DNA of 64,000 bases. It comes from DATFVA01 sp963745945. GTDB taxonomy: Bacteria > Bacteroidota > Ignavibacteria > Ignavibacteriales > Ignavibacteriaceae. The stretch is from NCBI GenBank assembly GCA_963745945.1, contig CAVUZG010000004.1, positions 1,488,001-1,552,000 of the forward strand. The letters run 5' to 3'. Made by a program: the position numbers and the translations under genes. A model generated the notes under the pieces. That model was not told the DNA's origin. It searched no databases and saw only the letters and a list, made by a program, of their open reading frames with translations. Below are positions 44,294 through 54,107 of the stretch, piece by piece; position 1 is the first letter of the stretch, and each line of letters begins with the position of its first letter.

Positions 44294-46025
44294 ATGCATA
44301 AAACAGATTTCTATAAAAAACCACTCATCTTTTTCTCCTTAATTGGCCTACTATTTATTCAGATCAACTGTGTTGAATCTCCTCATCCGCCTGACCCGGT
44401 TAGCAGTAAAAACGGGATGGCAGTTTCTGCAAGTTCTTATGCTTCACAGGTTGGAATCAATATAATGAAAAAAGGCGGTAACGCGATTGATGCTGCAGTT
44501 GCTGTTGGTTTTGCGCTTGCAGTTACATATCCTTATGCAGGAAATATAGGCGGTGGCGGATTTATGGTTATCCACCTGGCTGATGGGAGAAATGCAACTA
44601 TCGACTTTCGTGAGAAAGCTCCATTGTCTGCATTCAGAGATATGTATTTAAATAAAGAGGGTGATTTTATTCCTGAGCTTAGTCAGCAGGGAGCCACATC
44701 TGCGGGAGTGCCCGGTAGTGTAGCGGGATTAATTTATGCGTTGGAAAAATATGGTACTCTGCCCCTCTCAAAAGTTATTCAGCCGGCAATTGATCTCGCA
44801 GAAAAAGGATGGAAGTTAAATGGAAGAGATGCCCGCATTTTTGTTAATTATAAATCGTTATTTGAAAAGTATCCTTCCACAAAAAAAATATTTATGAAAG
44901 ATACTTCTTCTTACAAAAAAGGCGAGTTGTTCCGGCAGCCTGAGCTTGCACAGACATTGAAACTTATAAAAGAAAAAGGGAAAGACGGATTCTACAAAGG
45001 AAAGGTCGCAGAACTTCTTGTAAAACAGGTTACTTCACTGGGCGGATATATTACTACTGAAGATCTTGAAAAGTATCAGCCGGTGGAAAGAGAACCGGTG
45101 ACGGGTTCTTACCGCGGATATGAAGTCGTATCAATGCCTCCTCCGAGTTCAGGTGGGATTGCACTTGTTGAACTGCTGAACATTCTTGAAAATTATAACC
45201 TGCAGAAAGAAGGATGGAACAGCAGTGAATATATTCATCATCTTGTGGAAGCAATGAAATACACTTACGCAGACAGAACTTTTCATCTCGGTGATGCAGA
45301 TTTCTTTCCTGTTCCGCAAAAAGAACTGACGTCAAAAAAATATGCTGAAACAATTTTTAAACTGATAGAAAAAAGCGAAAGATAAAGCTGTTCCCTCCAA
45401 TGAAATAAAAAGACCTGATATTGCTCAATATCATGAAAGTAATCAAACAACACATTATTCTGTTTATGATTCGTATGGAAATGCAGTAAGCACTACAACA
45501 ACAATTAATTCCGGTTTTGGTTCGGGTATTGTAGTTGAAGGCGCCGGTTTTCTGCTTAATAACGAAATGGATGACTTCAGCAGTAAACCGGGAGTACAGA
45601 ACCAGTTTGGATTACTGGGTACAGAAGCAAATTCTATTCAACCTGAAAAAAGAATGCTGAGTTCAATGACTCCAACAATTGTTCTGAAAGATGGAAAGCC
45701 ATTTATTATAGCAGGATCGCCCGGCGGATCTACAATTATAACCGTTGTGCTACAGGTAATCCTGAATTGTATTGATTTTGATATGAATATCCGCGAAGCA
45801 ATTGAAAAACCGAGAATTCATCACCAGTGGATACCCGATTCAATTTATTATGAGAAGAAATCATTAACTGAAAATGTAAAGAATGAATTAAAAGTGATGG
45901 GGTACAATTTTATTGCTGAAAGTTCTCTATTGGGAATTGTTGAGGGAATAATGATTGATAATAAAAATAATATTATCTACGGTGCAGATGATCCGCGTGG
46001 AGGCGGACTTGCAGATGGTTATTGA
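44294..46025 (+). pseudogene. ggt: Gamma-glutamyltransferase, one frameshift
   Basis: Two frames, 44294-45385 and 45567-46025 (the second open upstream to the join), form one gamma-glutamyltransferase of about 576 residues. A signal peptide with lipobox-like IQINC suggests a lipoprotein. Family marks: GGNAIDAAVAVGFALAVTYP, GNIGGGGFMV, DFREKAP, then the autocleavage site QTTHYSVYD with the catalytic Thr at about 45450, STTTTINSGFGS and a small-subunit end DDPRGGGLADGY. One extra A in GAAAAAAGCG (45367-45377) breaks the frame just before the catalytic Thr. If real, the enzyme is dead; if an error, it is a normal periplasmic glutathione-degrading enzyme. Confidence 0.87.
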
Positions 46026-46146
46026 TAGCATATTTTAGATTATAGTTTGTTGCGAAAGGGTGATTTGATAAAAGTTGCGTATATTCCATTTTAGTAAAAA
46101 TTTGGTACAAAAGATTTTTTTTCATTTGTAAACAGAAGGTGTGAAC

Positions 46147-46542
46147 ATGGATATTTTAGACTCAATTTCTAACCCCGGTGGTGAAGGTAAGCAAGGTGAT
46201 CTTGTCTCTACAATTATGGAATTGATTAGTGGACAAAACGGAGGGCTTAACGGACTGATTCAACAATTTACTTCCAAAGGTCTTGGGGATACTGTTTCCT
46301 CCTGGGTTGGAAGCGGGGAAAACCTTCCTCTATCAGCGGATCAGATTCAGAACGTGCTTGGTTCAGATACAATCAAAAACATCTCTTCAAAACTTGGAAT
46401 TGATGCCGGCAGTTTGTCAGGAAAATTATCGAATATACTTCCTCAGGTAGTTGATAAATTAACTCCTGAAGGTAAAGTACCTGAGGGTAATTTACTTAAT
46501 GAAGGCATGAACATACTGGATGGATTGTTTGGTGGAAAGTAA
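46147..46542 (+). CDS. YidB-like (DUF937) protein
   Basis: A 131-residue protein of the YidB/DUF937 family: GQNGGLNGLIQQFTSKGLGDTVSSW, then GENLPLSADQIQNVLGSDTI and LSGKLSNILPQVVDKLTPEG, all in the usual order. Function is unknown. A GTG at 46141 is in frame, but AAGGTG (46137-46142) is well spaced for the ATG at 46147, so that is chosen. Confidence 0.85.
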   Translation: MDILDSISNPGGEGKQGDLVSTIMELISGQNGGLNGLIQQFTSKGLGDTVSSWVGSGENLPLSADQIQNVLGSDTIKNISSKLGIDAGSLSGKLSNILPQVVDKLTPEGKVPEGNLLNEGMNILDGLFGGK

Positions 46543-46589
46543 AATTGAGTTTTAATTTTTTACAATTCAGAACAACTCACCGGATTTAT

Positions 46590-47612
46590 TCATTTGATCA
46601 ATTCAAGATTATAATTTTTTTCAAATAGCTGGTTGTAATGAACACTACCGTCGGAAGCTACAATCAAAATCGGATATTTAAGATTTTTATCTTCCAACGA
46701 TTTCTTCCATCCTAAAAGAAAAATATAAGTTGCTGTGGCATCTGCCTCCTCTGCTGTAGGAGCCAGAACCGTTGAGCTTTCGGAAAGAGTCCCCGGATAA
46801 CCTGTGGCGGGATCGAGAATATGGTGATAACGTATACCGTTAATAATTTTAAATCTTTCATAATCACCGCTTGTGGCAACGGCATAATCTTTCAGATTAA
46901 ATTCTGCAACAAGATCATTTGTATTTCGTGGATGTTTTATTCCAAGCTTCCACTGTGTATCATTATCCTTATTACCGGAAACATAAATATCTCCGCCAGC
47001 ATTAAGTATAAAATTTGTTATCCCATTTTCTTTGAGCATAGCAGAACCTCTGTCAATCGCATAACCTTTTGCAATCCCGCCCAAATCTATAGACATTCCT
47101 TTTTTCTTAAGAAAAACTGTAGTGTCTTTTTCATTAATCACAATATTTTTATAGTTCACAAGCTTATCGAGTTTTTTAATTTCCTGATCCCGGGGGAGAA
47201 CTATGACTTTATCTTCACTAAAACCCCACAGATCAGAAAGAGGACCAATAGTTACATCAAACACACCGTTGTATTTTTTACAATAGGCATCAGAGCGTTT
47301 CAACATCGACAGAGTTTCATAGCTTACTTTTACAGGATGAATTCCGGCTTCACGATTTATTGCAGAAATTTCACTTGAGTCTTTATAGCAGCTCAACAGA
47401 TTTTCTATTCTCTGCATTTCCTGGTATGCTTTTACCAACACCAGTTTACAATGATTTATGTCTGTACTTCGCGCGGTGGTTTCAACAGTAGTGCCCATTA
47501 AATATTTAGTAACTGATACCTTGTACATCGTGGTATCTGTCTGTGCACTTAACACTGAAGAACAAATAACTAAAAATGAAATGAGCAGATAACTGATTTT
47601 AAGGATTTTCAT
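46590..47612 (-). CDS. apbE: ApbE-family FAD:protein FMN transferase
   Basis: A 340-residue exported ApbE. The signal peptide (YLLISFLVICSSVLSAQ) is followed by the family's conserved parts: MGTTVET, NAGGDIYVSG, DLGGIAKGYAIDRG, AVATSGDYERF and the HHILDPATGYP motif. It attaches FMN through a phosphoester to Thr/Ser of target proteins outside the cytoplasm, using FAD. It is last in a string TlpA-DUF4266-DUF3570-NusG II-ApbE. No FMN-binding-domain protein is present in the window, so its target is not obvious. Confidence 0.93.
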   Translation of the reverse strand: MKILKISYLLISFLVICSSVLSAQTDTTMYKVSVTKYLMGTTVETTARSTDINHCKLVLVKAYQEMQRIENLLSCYKDSSEISAINREAGIHPVKVSYETLSMLKRSDAYCKKYNGVFDVTIGPLSDLWGFSEDKVIVLPRDQEIKKLDKLVNYKNIVINEKDTTVFLKKKGMSIDLGGIAKGYAIDRGSAMLKENGITNFILNAGGDIYVSGNKDNDTQWKLGIKHPRNTNDLVAEFNLKDYAVATSGDYERFKIINGIRYHHILDPATGYPGTLSESSTVLAPTAEEADATATYIFLLGWKKSLEDKNLKYPILIVASDGSVHYNQLFEKNYNLELIK

Positions 47613-47626
47613 TTGCTTTGACTTTG

Positions 47627-48313
47627 TTAAAAAGTAATGCTGTCTACACCGGTTGCATTTTTACCGGCGATAGAAATATTAACCTGGTTTGGAATGCAAA
47701 CTATATTTTCTCCCGGTTTTGATATCGCATTCATATCCATACAGGTTTTATGTTTGCAGGATGCAGAAACAACCTTAACTGATTTATCCTTTATTCTTAT
47801 ATCAACGTGTCCTTTCAAACCTTCAATCCTGTATTGATCAATATCCTTATTTAAGGATAACTGACAGATTAAATTATCACCCCTGAAAACATTTATTTTG
47901 CCCGGTTCTGATAAATTCTGAAGTGATGAGAATTGCAGCATAACTGGATTATCAAGTGTTCTTGGAAGCGAAAGTGATTTTGCACTTTCATCGAGAATCT
48001 TTGAGAACTCGTCTGATCCTTTATGATAATCAATAAGTTTACGTGATTTTATATAGGCAATATCTCCTGTGTGTGTTCCCATCAGTCTGTATTCTGAAAA
48101 TTGTAATGTCCTGTTTCCATACACAGAGTTTTTAATTGCCTGTTCAATGTTGTGTATAGTTGCAGATGGTTTATCAGTGATTACAGATAGCGAAAAAGTT
48201 CCGCTATTCTTAACTGCAGCAAAAACCTTCCTGGTAAAGGGATCTATCATTCCGATTGCCGCAGTTGCCGGCAGCACCAAAGAACTATACTTTAGGAAAT
48301 CACGTCTTTTCAT
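47627..48313 (-). CDS. Tat-exported protein with NusG domain II-like C terminus
   Basis: A 228-residue protein with a twin-arginine leader MKRRDFLKYSSLVLPATAA. The C-terminal ~90 residues (KINVFRGDNLICQLSLNKD ... VVSASCKHKTCMDMNAISKP ... IVCIPNQVNISI) match the NusG domain II family found beside ApbE genes, with the paired Cys of SCKHKTC. The middle contains an unassigned stretch resembling part of a flavin-related domain. It is 14 bases upstream of apbE, so co-expressed and likely working with it in the periplasm. Confidence 0.8.
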   Translation of the reverse strand: MKRRDFLKYSSLVLPATAAIGMIDPFTRKVFAAVKNSGTFSLSVITDKPSATIHNIEQAIKNSVYGNRTLQFSEYRLMGTHTGDIAYIKSRKLIDYHKGSDEFSKILDESAKSLSLPRTLDNPVMLQFSSLQNLSEPGKINVFRGDNLICQLSLNKDIDQYRIEGLKGHVDIRIKDKSVKVVSASCKHKTCMDMNAISKPGENIVCIPNQVNISIAGKNATGVDSITF

Positions 48314-48408
48314 TTTATTCTTCCTTTGAAGTTTACTTTTTTAAAATTCTGGTTCCATTTTTTTTATATTCTAATAATTAGTCTTCGTTCAGGTTATGTT
48401 GACATAAT

Positions 48409-49614
48409 TCAGTAACGGTAACGTATACCAAAGTTAACATCTGTCGCAAAAAGATTATTCATATTATTAAACCAGTACGGCGAATTAGTATGACGCAGAT
48501 AAAAATTAAGATTGATAATATACTGCACGCGATCATCTCTCAGGAACGGGAGATAATCCTGCCTGTCTCCGCCGGTTAGAATAAGGTTCAATTGAAGTTC
48601 ATTCGAATAACCTGCATCAAGCTTTATATCAGTTGTCATAAATTGTTCAGGCGCTGCATATTTTGGCTTAAAGAAAAATGCCTGAGATTGAATATTAGTG
48701 CGCCATCCCAGACCAAGAATAACGTGTTTGGATAAATATCTTTCATAATCAGCAGAATATGTATTTGCATTTAGATTCCATGAGTCCCAGTAATACCTGT
48801 AGCCAAGTTGCAAAGATGATTTATCAGTTAGCCTGTATTTAAGTGATAAAGCCGCTGCACGTCTGATTCTCTTGTCGGGATGAACAGGATCAAACAAACT
48901 GTCTTTACCTGCAATCGTAATTGGAACCAGTTTATAGTTATCAGACAATAACCCGCTGTTATCAGTGTAAGAGGAAAGAATCTGCAGAATTAAACTCTTG
49001 CTTACAACCTGTGAAAAATTTGCATTGAAGGTTAATACATTCTTGTTCTTTTTCCACGTCTTAGTTTTAGGAAAAACCTTGTCCCAGCTTCTTACAACAC
49101 CTAACTGAATTGATGTATTATTCTCGGCAAAGTACTGAGTGAAATTTCCGATAAGAGTTGAAGAAGTATAATCACTTTCAGTGCTGTAGATACCATCACC
49201 GGTTAATATTCCGCTCCCAAGCACATGTGCAAAGCCTAGATTGAATTCATGACGCACTTCATCAAATGCGGGGGCCGAGTTACCGCCGCCGCCGCTTCCC
49301 CCTGATGATCTGCCCGAAGCTGCTGTTACCGCATCTACTTTCTGAAGGGAATTATTAGTTGTGGTAGTTGCTGCCGGACTATGATTTCGTATTGAAGCAG
49401 CTGTTATCATATCAACCAGGTATCTTCCTGTAATGCTTGTAGATTCAGAAACTCTTTTTGTTATTGCAATGCTGGGATAGAGAACAGAAACATTGAAGTC
49501 ATCAAAATATCCGCTGAAATTTACCTGCGTCTCATTAGGTGGTAAAATCTGTGCAAAATCTATTGTGTAAAGGTTTAGAAAAAACAGTGAGAACAATATG
49601 GTTTTTTTAGCCAC
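48409..49614 (-). CDS. DUF3570 outer-membrane beta-barrel protein
   Basis: About 401 residues: signal peptide (KKTILFSLFFLNLYTIDFAQ) then a DUF3570 barrel with alternating aromatic strands (RYLVDMITAAS, HEFNLGFAHVLGSGI, SSLQLGYRYYWDSWNL, YIINLNFYLRHTNSP) and a terminal VNFGIRYRY. A glycine-rich loop (SGGSGGGGN) is near residue 115. The frame is open to 49671, but the signal peptide begins right after a GTG at 49614, which overlaps the end of the DUF4266 gene by 8 bases; this is the likely start. DUF3570 and DUF4266 proteins are commonly encoded together. Confidence 0.87.
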   Translation of the reverse strand: MAKKTILFSLFFLNLYTIDFAQILPPNETQVNFSGYFDDFNVSVLYPSIAITKRVSESTSITGRYLVDMITAASIRNHSPAATTTTNNSLQKVDAVTAASGRSSGGSGGGGNSAPAFDEVRHEFNLGFAHVLGSGILTGDGIYSTESDYTSSTLIGNFTQYFAENNTSIQLGVVRSWDKVFPKTKTWKKNKNVLTFNANFSQVVSKSLILQILSSYTDNSGLLSDNYKLVPITIAGKDSLFDPVHPDKRIRRAAALSLKYRLTDKSSLQLGYRYYWDSWNLNANTYSADYERYLSKHVILGLGWRTNIQSQAFFFKPKYAAPEQFMTTDIKLDAGYSNELQLNLILTGGDRQDYLPFLRDDRVQYIINLNFYLRHTNSPYWFNNMNNLFATDVNFGIRYRY

Positions 49615-49825
49615 ACCCGCAACCGCCGCTTTCTGCGCCTGTGGCACCTTCAACCCCTTCCCTGTAATCAAGAAAATGTTCCCTTAACCCGGCGTTAATC
49701 GGGTTTTCATCAATTATCATGATTGGATCTGAAAGACTTTCCTTCTCCCACGGCCTGACAGTAGCACAGCCATACAAAAGCAGAGAAGCCGCAAGAAAAA
49801 TCAGAATTCGGATTTTGATTATCAC
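49607..49825 (-). CDS. DUF4266 lipoprotein
   Basis: A 72-residue lipoprotein: signal with lipobox LLYGC (Cys near residue 20), conserved VRPWEKESLSDPIM, and the family's C-terminal glycine/cysteine tail SGGCGCG. DUF4266 proteins are short outer-membrane lipoproteins of unknown role, found with DUF3570 barrels. It starts 2 bases after the TlpA-like gene and overlaps the DUF3570 gene, so translation is probably coupled. Confidence 0.9.
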   Translation of the reverse strand: MIIKIRILIFLAASLLLYGCATVRPWEKESLSDPIMIIDENPINAGLREHFLDYREGVEGATGAESGGCGCG

Positions 49826-49827
49826 TT

Positions 49828-50331
49828 TTAATTCTCTTTCAATAATTGATTTAATTCTGTATTAAAATCAGTAACATAAGATTCTTTAAAACCATTATGC
49901 CAGAAACGGATTTTCCCTTTTTTATCTATAAAAATTGTAGTCGGCATAGCTTGTATATCAAATAATGGAGGAATTTTCTGGGAGTCATCTGATATTATAG
50001 GAAAAGTAGCCCGCGGGAAAAGCTTATCTAAAAAGCGATCCATATTTCCTTTATTATCATCAATATTTATAGCAAGCAGTTGAAAGTCGGGATCTGTGTG
50101 CGATTTATAAAATTTTATAAGCGCGGGCATTTCCTCACGGCAGGGCGGACACCAGCTCGCCCAGAAATCTAACAGTATTACTTTACCCTGGTAATCAGAT
50201 AATTTTATTTCTTTACCCTGGATAGTTTTTCCTTCAAAATCAGGAGCTGCAGAACCTTCTTTTTCCTGGCATATCCCCGCACCAATAAATACCGTTAACA
50301 GAAGAACAGAAATAAATTTTGTTATTCTCAT
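49828..50331 (-). CDS. TlpA-like periplasmic thioredoxin
   Basis: A 167-residue exported thioredoxin-fold protein. Signal peptide ending near GAGIC, then APDFEGKTIQGKEIKLSDYQ, active site WASWCPPCREE and cis-Pro region MPTTIFIDKKG. Of the TlpA/ResA type, which reduce disulfides in envelope proteins. First gene of the cluster leading to DUF4266, DUF3570, NusG II and ApbE; reducing the Cys of the DUF4266 or NusG II proteins is a plausible task (inference). The Cys in GAGIC might instead be a lipid anchor. Confidence 0.9.
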   Translation of the reverse strand: MRITKFISVLLLTVFIGAGICQEKEGSAAPDFEGKTIQGKEIKLSDYQGKVILLDFWASWCPPCREEMPALIKFYKSHTDPDFQLLAINIDDNKGNMDRFLDKLFPRATFPIISDDSQKIPPLFDIQAMPTTIFIDKKGKIRFWHNGFKESYVTDFNTELNQLLKEN

Positions 50332-50762
50332 AGGGACCGTTCTCTATAAATGTTTATGAGAAAGTGATTTAAGAATAGTTTAACATTAAACAATGCCAAT
50401 TTCAGAATCATGATATAAAAAACAGACTGCATTAAAAATGGGATTAAACACACTAATGGGCATAAGTTGATTTCCAGCATTTTGAAAATATTACCCTTTG
50501 CAGAATAAAAAAAGATCATTTTTTGATCTCATTTCAAACCCGTACTTTCGGGCCAACCGCAAAAATTAACTATTTATCACTTATAAGTGATCCTTCATCC
50601 CGTTTTTATATTCTATTGATTATCGAAATACTATCTTAAGATAGTAACCTTAAAACTTAATTTAATCTGCAAATTAATTTTAACACCTATGAACATAATT
50701 AATGCTTGTTCTGGTGGAATTCTGTTACCTGAAAAATTCTTGCTAAAAAAAGGAATAGTAGT
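50332..50762. other. Divergent intergenic region with an 18-bp perfect palindrome
   Basis: Between divergent genes. TACTATCTTAAGATAGTA at 50629-50646 is a perfect palindrome and a candidate operator for either direction. A 63-codon minus-strand frame lies inside (50328-50519), but it overlaps the TlpA start and has unlikely composition, so no gene is called. Confidence 0.55.
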
Positions 50763-52541
50763 ATGAAAGTTTTGTCTATCATTTCCATCGTTCTGATTTT
50801 AACTTCGGTTTCCAAACCACAACAGTTTACTAAAGTGACAGAGGGTACCCCTGTGAATGATGGAGGGGACTCAAGATCAGTGAACTGGATTGATTATAAC
50901 GGCGATGGTTACCTGGATCTTTTTGTCAGCAACGGTCCTTCCGGCGGACAAAATAATTTTCTCTATAAAAATAACGGCGACGGAACATTTGAAAAAATTT
51001 CCGGTTTAGCTATCACCTCCGATGATCGTTCATCAGACGGCAGCAGCTGGGGAGACTTTGATAATGACGGCGATCCGGATCTGTTCGTTGCAAACTGGTA
51101 CAACCAGAATAATCTTTTTTACAGTAACAACGGTGACGGTACGTTCACATTGAATTCAGGATCTGTAATTGCAAGCGACGGCGGTTATTCCGAATCGGGT
51201 ACCTGGGGAGATTATAATAATGATGGGTTACTCGATCTTTACGTATGTAACAGCGAGGGGAACAAAAGAAACTTTCTCTATAAAAATAATGGTGACGGAT
51301 CCTTTGAGAAGATCATTACAGGTCCGCAATCAACTGATGCTTTTTATTCCCGCAATGCTGACTGGATCGATTACAATAATGACGGCTTTGATGATCTGTT
51401 TGTTACTAACGAAGCAAATCAGAATGAAAATTTATATGAAAATAATAATGGTGAATCATTTACTTCTCTGCAAATACCGTCTCTTTTAAACTTTAACGGA
51501 AAATCAACTAGCAGCAGCTGGGCTGATATAAATAATGATGGTTATTTTGACGTATTTGTTGCAAACTATGATAACCAGAATAATTTTCTGTTTATAAATA
51601 ATGGTGACGGAACTTTTACCAAAGTTACAAATGATCCTGTGGTTACTGATAACGCGAATTCATTCGGAAGTTGTTTCGGGGATGTTGATAATGACGGTGA
51701 TCTTGATCTGTTTGTTACAAATGCATTCACAGGATCGAAGACTATTAATTATTTCTATCTGAATAACGGTGACGGAACATTTACCAAAGATGAAGAATTC
51801 TCATCTGATTCAGGTTGGGCTTACGGATGTGCTTTCGGAGATTATAATAAAGACGGTTACCCCGATCTATTTGTTGCAAAATGTTTCGGAGCAGTTGAGA
51901 ATAATGCTCTCTATAAAAATAATGGGGGAAGCAATAACTGGCTGATGCTCGATCTTGAAGGAATCAAATCAAACAGATCTGCAATCGGCGCCGTAGTAAA
52001 AATTAAGGCAGACATCCTCGGGAATTCTGTCTGGCAGATGAGAAGAGTAGCAGGGCAAACCGGGTATTGCGGACAAAATCTTCAGCTTCATTTTGGTTTA
52101 GGTGATGCAGTTTCTGTTGATTCAATGATTATTGACTGGCCATCAGGAATAAAGCAGATCTTAACTCATTTGAACACAAATACAGATATGAAAATTATTG
52201 AAGATACAACACTCATTACCTCGACAAAAACCGGCCAATTATTACCAAAGAAATTTATGTTATATCAAAATTATCCGAATCCTTTTAATCCTACTACAAG
52301 TATTTTGTATACAATTAACGATAATCAATTTGTCTCACTAAATGTATATGATGTTCTCGGAAATAAAATTTTTTCTTTAGTTAATGAAGAAAAACAGGCA
52401 GGAAGTTATTCTGTAAACTTTCCCGGGAACAGCATTGCTAACAGTGTTTCAGCCGGAAGTGATTATGCCTCAAGCGTATATTTTTATCAGTTAAAAGCCG
52501 GTAACTACACAGAAACAAAAAAAATGGTATTTATGAAATAG
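50763..52541 (+). CDS. Secreted FG-GAP/ASPIC-UnbV protein with type IX sorting domain
   Basis: A 592-residue exported protein. The signal peptide (MKVLSIISIVLILTSVSKPQ) is followed by about seven FG-GAP/VCBS units with calcium-site patterns (DYNGDGYLDLFVSN, DFDNDGDPDLFVAN, DYNNDGLLDLYVCN, DINNDGYFDVFVAN, DVDNDGDLDLFVTN), an ASPIC/UnbV module (NNWLMLDLEGIKSNRSAIG ... LHFGLGDAVSVDSMIIDWPS) and the sorting domain NYPNPFNPTTSILYTI. A surface propeller, probably adhesive or scaffold. The origin of the repeat number is by eye. Confidence 0.88.
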   Translation: MKVLSIISIVLILTSVSKPQQFTKVTEGTPVNDGGDSRSVNWIDYNGDGYLDLFVSNGPSGGQNNFLYKNNGDGTFEKISGLAITSDDRSSDGSSWGDFDNDGDPDLFVANWYNQNNLFYSNNGDGTFTLNSGSVIASDGGYSESGTWGDYNNDGLLDLYVCNSEGNKRNFLYKNNGDGSFEKIITGPQSTDAFYSRNADWIDYNNDGFDDLFVTNEANQNENLYENNNGESFTSLQIPSLLNFNGKSTSSSWADINNDGYFDVFVANYDNQNNFLFINNGDGTFTKVTNDPVVTDNANSFGSCFGDVDNDGDLDLFVTNAFTGSKTINYFYLNNGDGTFTKDEEFSSDSGWAYGCAFGDYNKDGYPDLFVAKCFGAVENNALYKNNGGSNNWLMLDLEGIKSNRSAIGAVVKIKADILGNSVWQMRRVAGQTGYCGQNLQLHFGLGDAVSVDSMIIDWPSGIKQILTHLNTNTDMKIIEDTTLITSTKTGQLLPKKFMLYQNYPNPFNPTTSILYTINDNQFVSLNVYDVLGNKIFSLVNEEKQAGSYSVNFPGNSIANSVSAGSDYASSVYFYQLKAGNYTETKKMVFMK

Positions 52542-52757
52542 ATTTTTTTTGCGGGTATATATTAATTTGCATTCATTATATTATTGTTTTTTATACCAGT
52601 ATTTAATAATCTTTATTCTCTTTTCATCTCTCATCTTTATTAATAACCGTTCATCATTATTTGGATACTGTATTCTTGGCTAAACCTGATTATTCAATTA
52701 AATTGGAATCCCAAATACATAAATCATTATCACTCAAATTAAATAAGGAAGTTAATT

Positions 52758-54107
52758 GTGTTTAAACTTAATCCAGTATTAATATTGGGATTGATTTCAC
52801 TTTTGCTCACATCTGTAAATGCGCAAAACGATAAAATCCTTCCCTACCCTATTTATCAGCATCAGCTGGCAAACGGATTGAACGTTGTTACAGTACCGTT
52901 TGATAGTCCCGGCTTAGCAGCCTTTTATATTGTAGTTCGTGTAGGTTCAAGAAATGAAGTTGAAGACGGCGTAACCGGCTTCGCTCATTTTTTTGAACAT
53001 ATGATGTTCAGGGGGACCGATAAATATCCCCGCGAGGAATATAACCGCGTGTTAAAAATGACCGGTGCGGGAGCTAATGCAAATACTTCTTTAGACCGCA
53101 CTATTTATCATATGACCGGAAATGCGGACTATCTTGAAAAGATGTTTGAACTTGAATCTGACAGGTTCATGAATCTTCATTATTCAGAGCACGATTTTAA
53201 AACCGAAGCAGGTGCGGTAAAAGGTGAGTATACAAAAAATTATGCGAGTCCCTACCAGCAATTGTATGAAAACCTGCTTAACACAGCTTTTGACGTTCAC
53301 ACATACAAACATACAACAATGGGATTCTTTAAAGATGTGGTCGATATGCCGAATCAGTATGAGTACTCGTTAACATTTTTCAAACGCTACTACAGACCTG
53401 AATATTGCACCATTGTTGTAGTAGGCGATGTTACCCCCGAAAAAGTAAATGAACTTTCCGGAAAGTATTTCAGCAAATGGGAACGGGGAAATTATTCTGC
53501 TGAAATTCCGGCTGAACCGGAACAAAAAGCAGAAAGGAACTATCATCTGCAGAACGGATCAATTCCTCCTTATATGAGCATGAATTATAAGGGACCTGCA
53601 TTCAGCGACACTAAGATTGATATGCCCGCAATTGATGTAATGAACACTATTCTTTTTTCGCAAAATTCCAAACTTTTTAAGAAACTTGTTGTTGATGAGC
53701 AGAAACTCAGGTTCATCGGCGGCGGGGCTATGGATTCCCGCGATCCTTACCTGATAACCATACAGGCATCATTCATAAATAAGGATGATTTTCAATACGT
53801 GAAAGATGAAATAAAAAAAGCTATAGAAGATGTTAAGAATAACGGCGTTGATCCGGAATTACTTGAGGAGACTAAATCGAATCTTAAATACAATTTTGCA
53901 ATGAGTATCGATAATCCTGATGCAATTGCAAATTCTGTGAGCCATTATATTTATCTTACCGGTGATCCCGAATCACTTAACAGATTATATGCTTTGTATG
54001 ATAAGGTAACTATCGACGATATAAAGATGGTTGCGGAAAAATATTATAAGGACAGCGGATTAACAATTGCTACAATATCAGCAGACGAGAAAGGAGGGGT
54101 AGAATAA
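52758..54107 (+). CDS. M16-family zinc metallopeptidase, catalytic subunit
   Basis: A 449-residue exported M16 (pitrilysin-like) peptidase subunit starting at GTG, with AAGGAAG before it. A signal peptide (LILGLISLLLTSVNAQ) precedes the inverted zinc motif HFFEH (about residues 75-79, in FAHFFEHMMFRGTD) and the third ligand region ETEAGAVKGEY-like (KTEAGAVKGEYTKN). Its stop shares a base with the start of the next gene (TAATG), typical of two-subunit M16 peptidases that form a heterodimer clamp. Likely a periplasmic peptide-degrading enzyme. Confidence 0.92.
   Translation: MFKLNPVLILGLISLLLTSVNAQNDKILPYPIYQHQLANGLNVVTVPFDSPGLAAFYIVVRVGSRNEVEDGVTGFAHFFEHMMFRGTDKYPREEYNRVLKMTGAGANANTSLDRTIYHMTGNADYLEKMFELESDRFMNLHYSEHDFKTEAGAVKGEYTKNYASPYQQLYENLLNTAFDVHTYKHTTMGFFKDVVDMPNQYEYSLTFFKRYYRPEYCTIVVVGDVTPEKVNELSGKYFSKWERGNYSAEIPAEPEQKAERNYHLQNGSIPPYMSMNYKGPAFSDTKIDMPAIDVMNTILFSQNSKLFKKLVVDEQKLRFIGGGAMDSRDPYLITIQASFINKDDFQYVKDEIKKAIEDVKNNGVDPELLEETKSNLKYNFAMSIDNPDAIANSVSHYIYLTGDPESLNRLYALYDKVTIDDIKMVAEKYYKDSGLTIATISADEKGGVE

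Noticed and set aside
50328..50519. 63-codon minus-strand reading frame upstream of the TlpA-like gene
   Set aside because: It overlaps the TlpA start, has no ribosome site or recognisable domain and has a low-complexity hydrophobic make-up.
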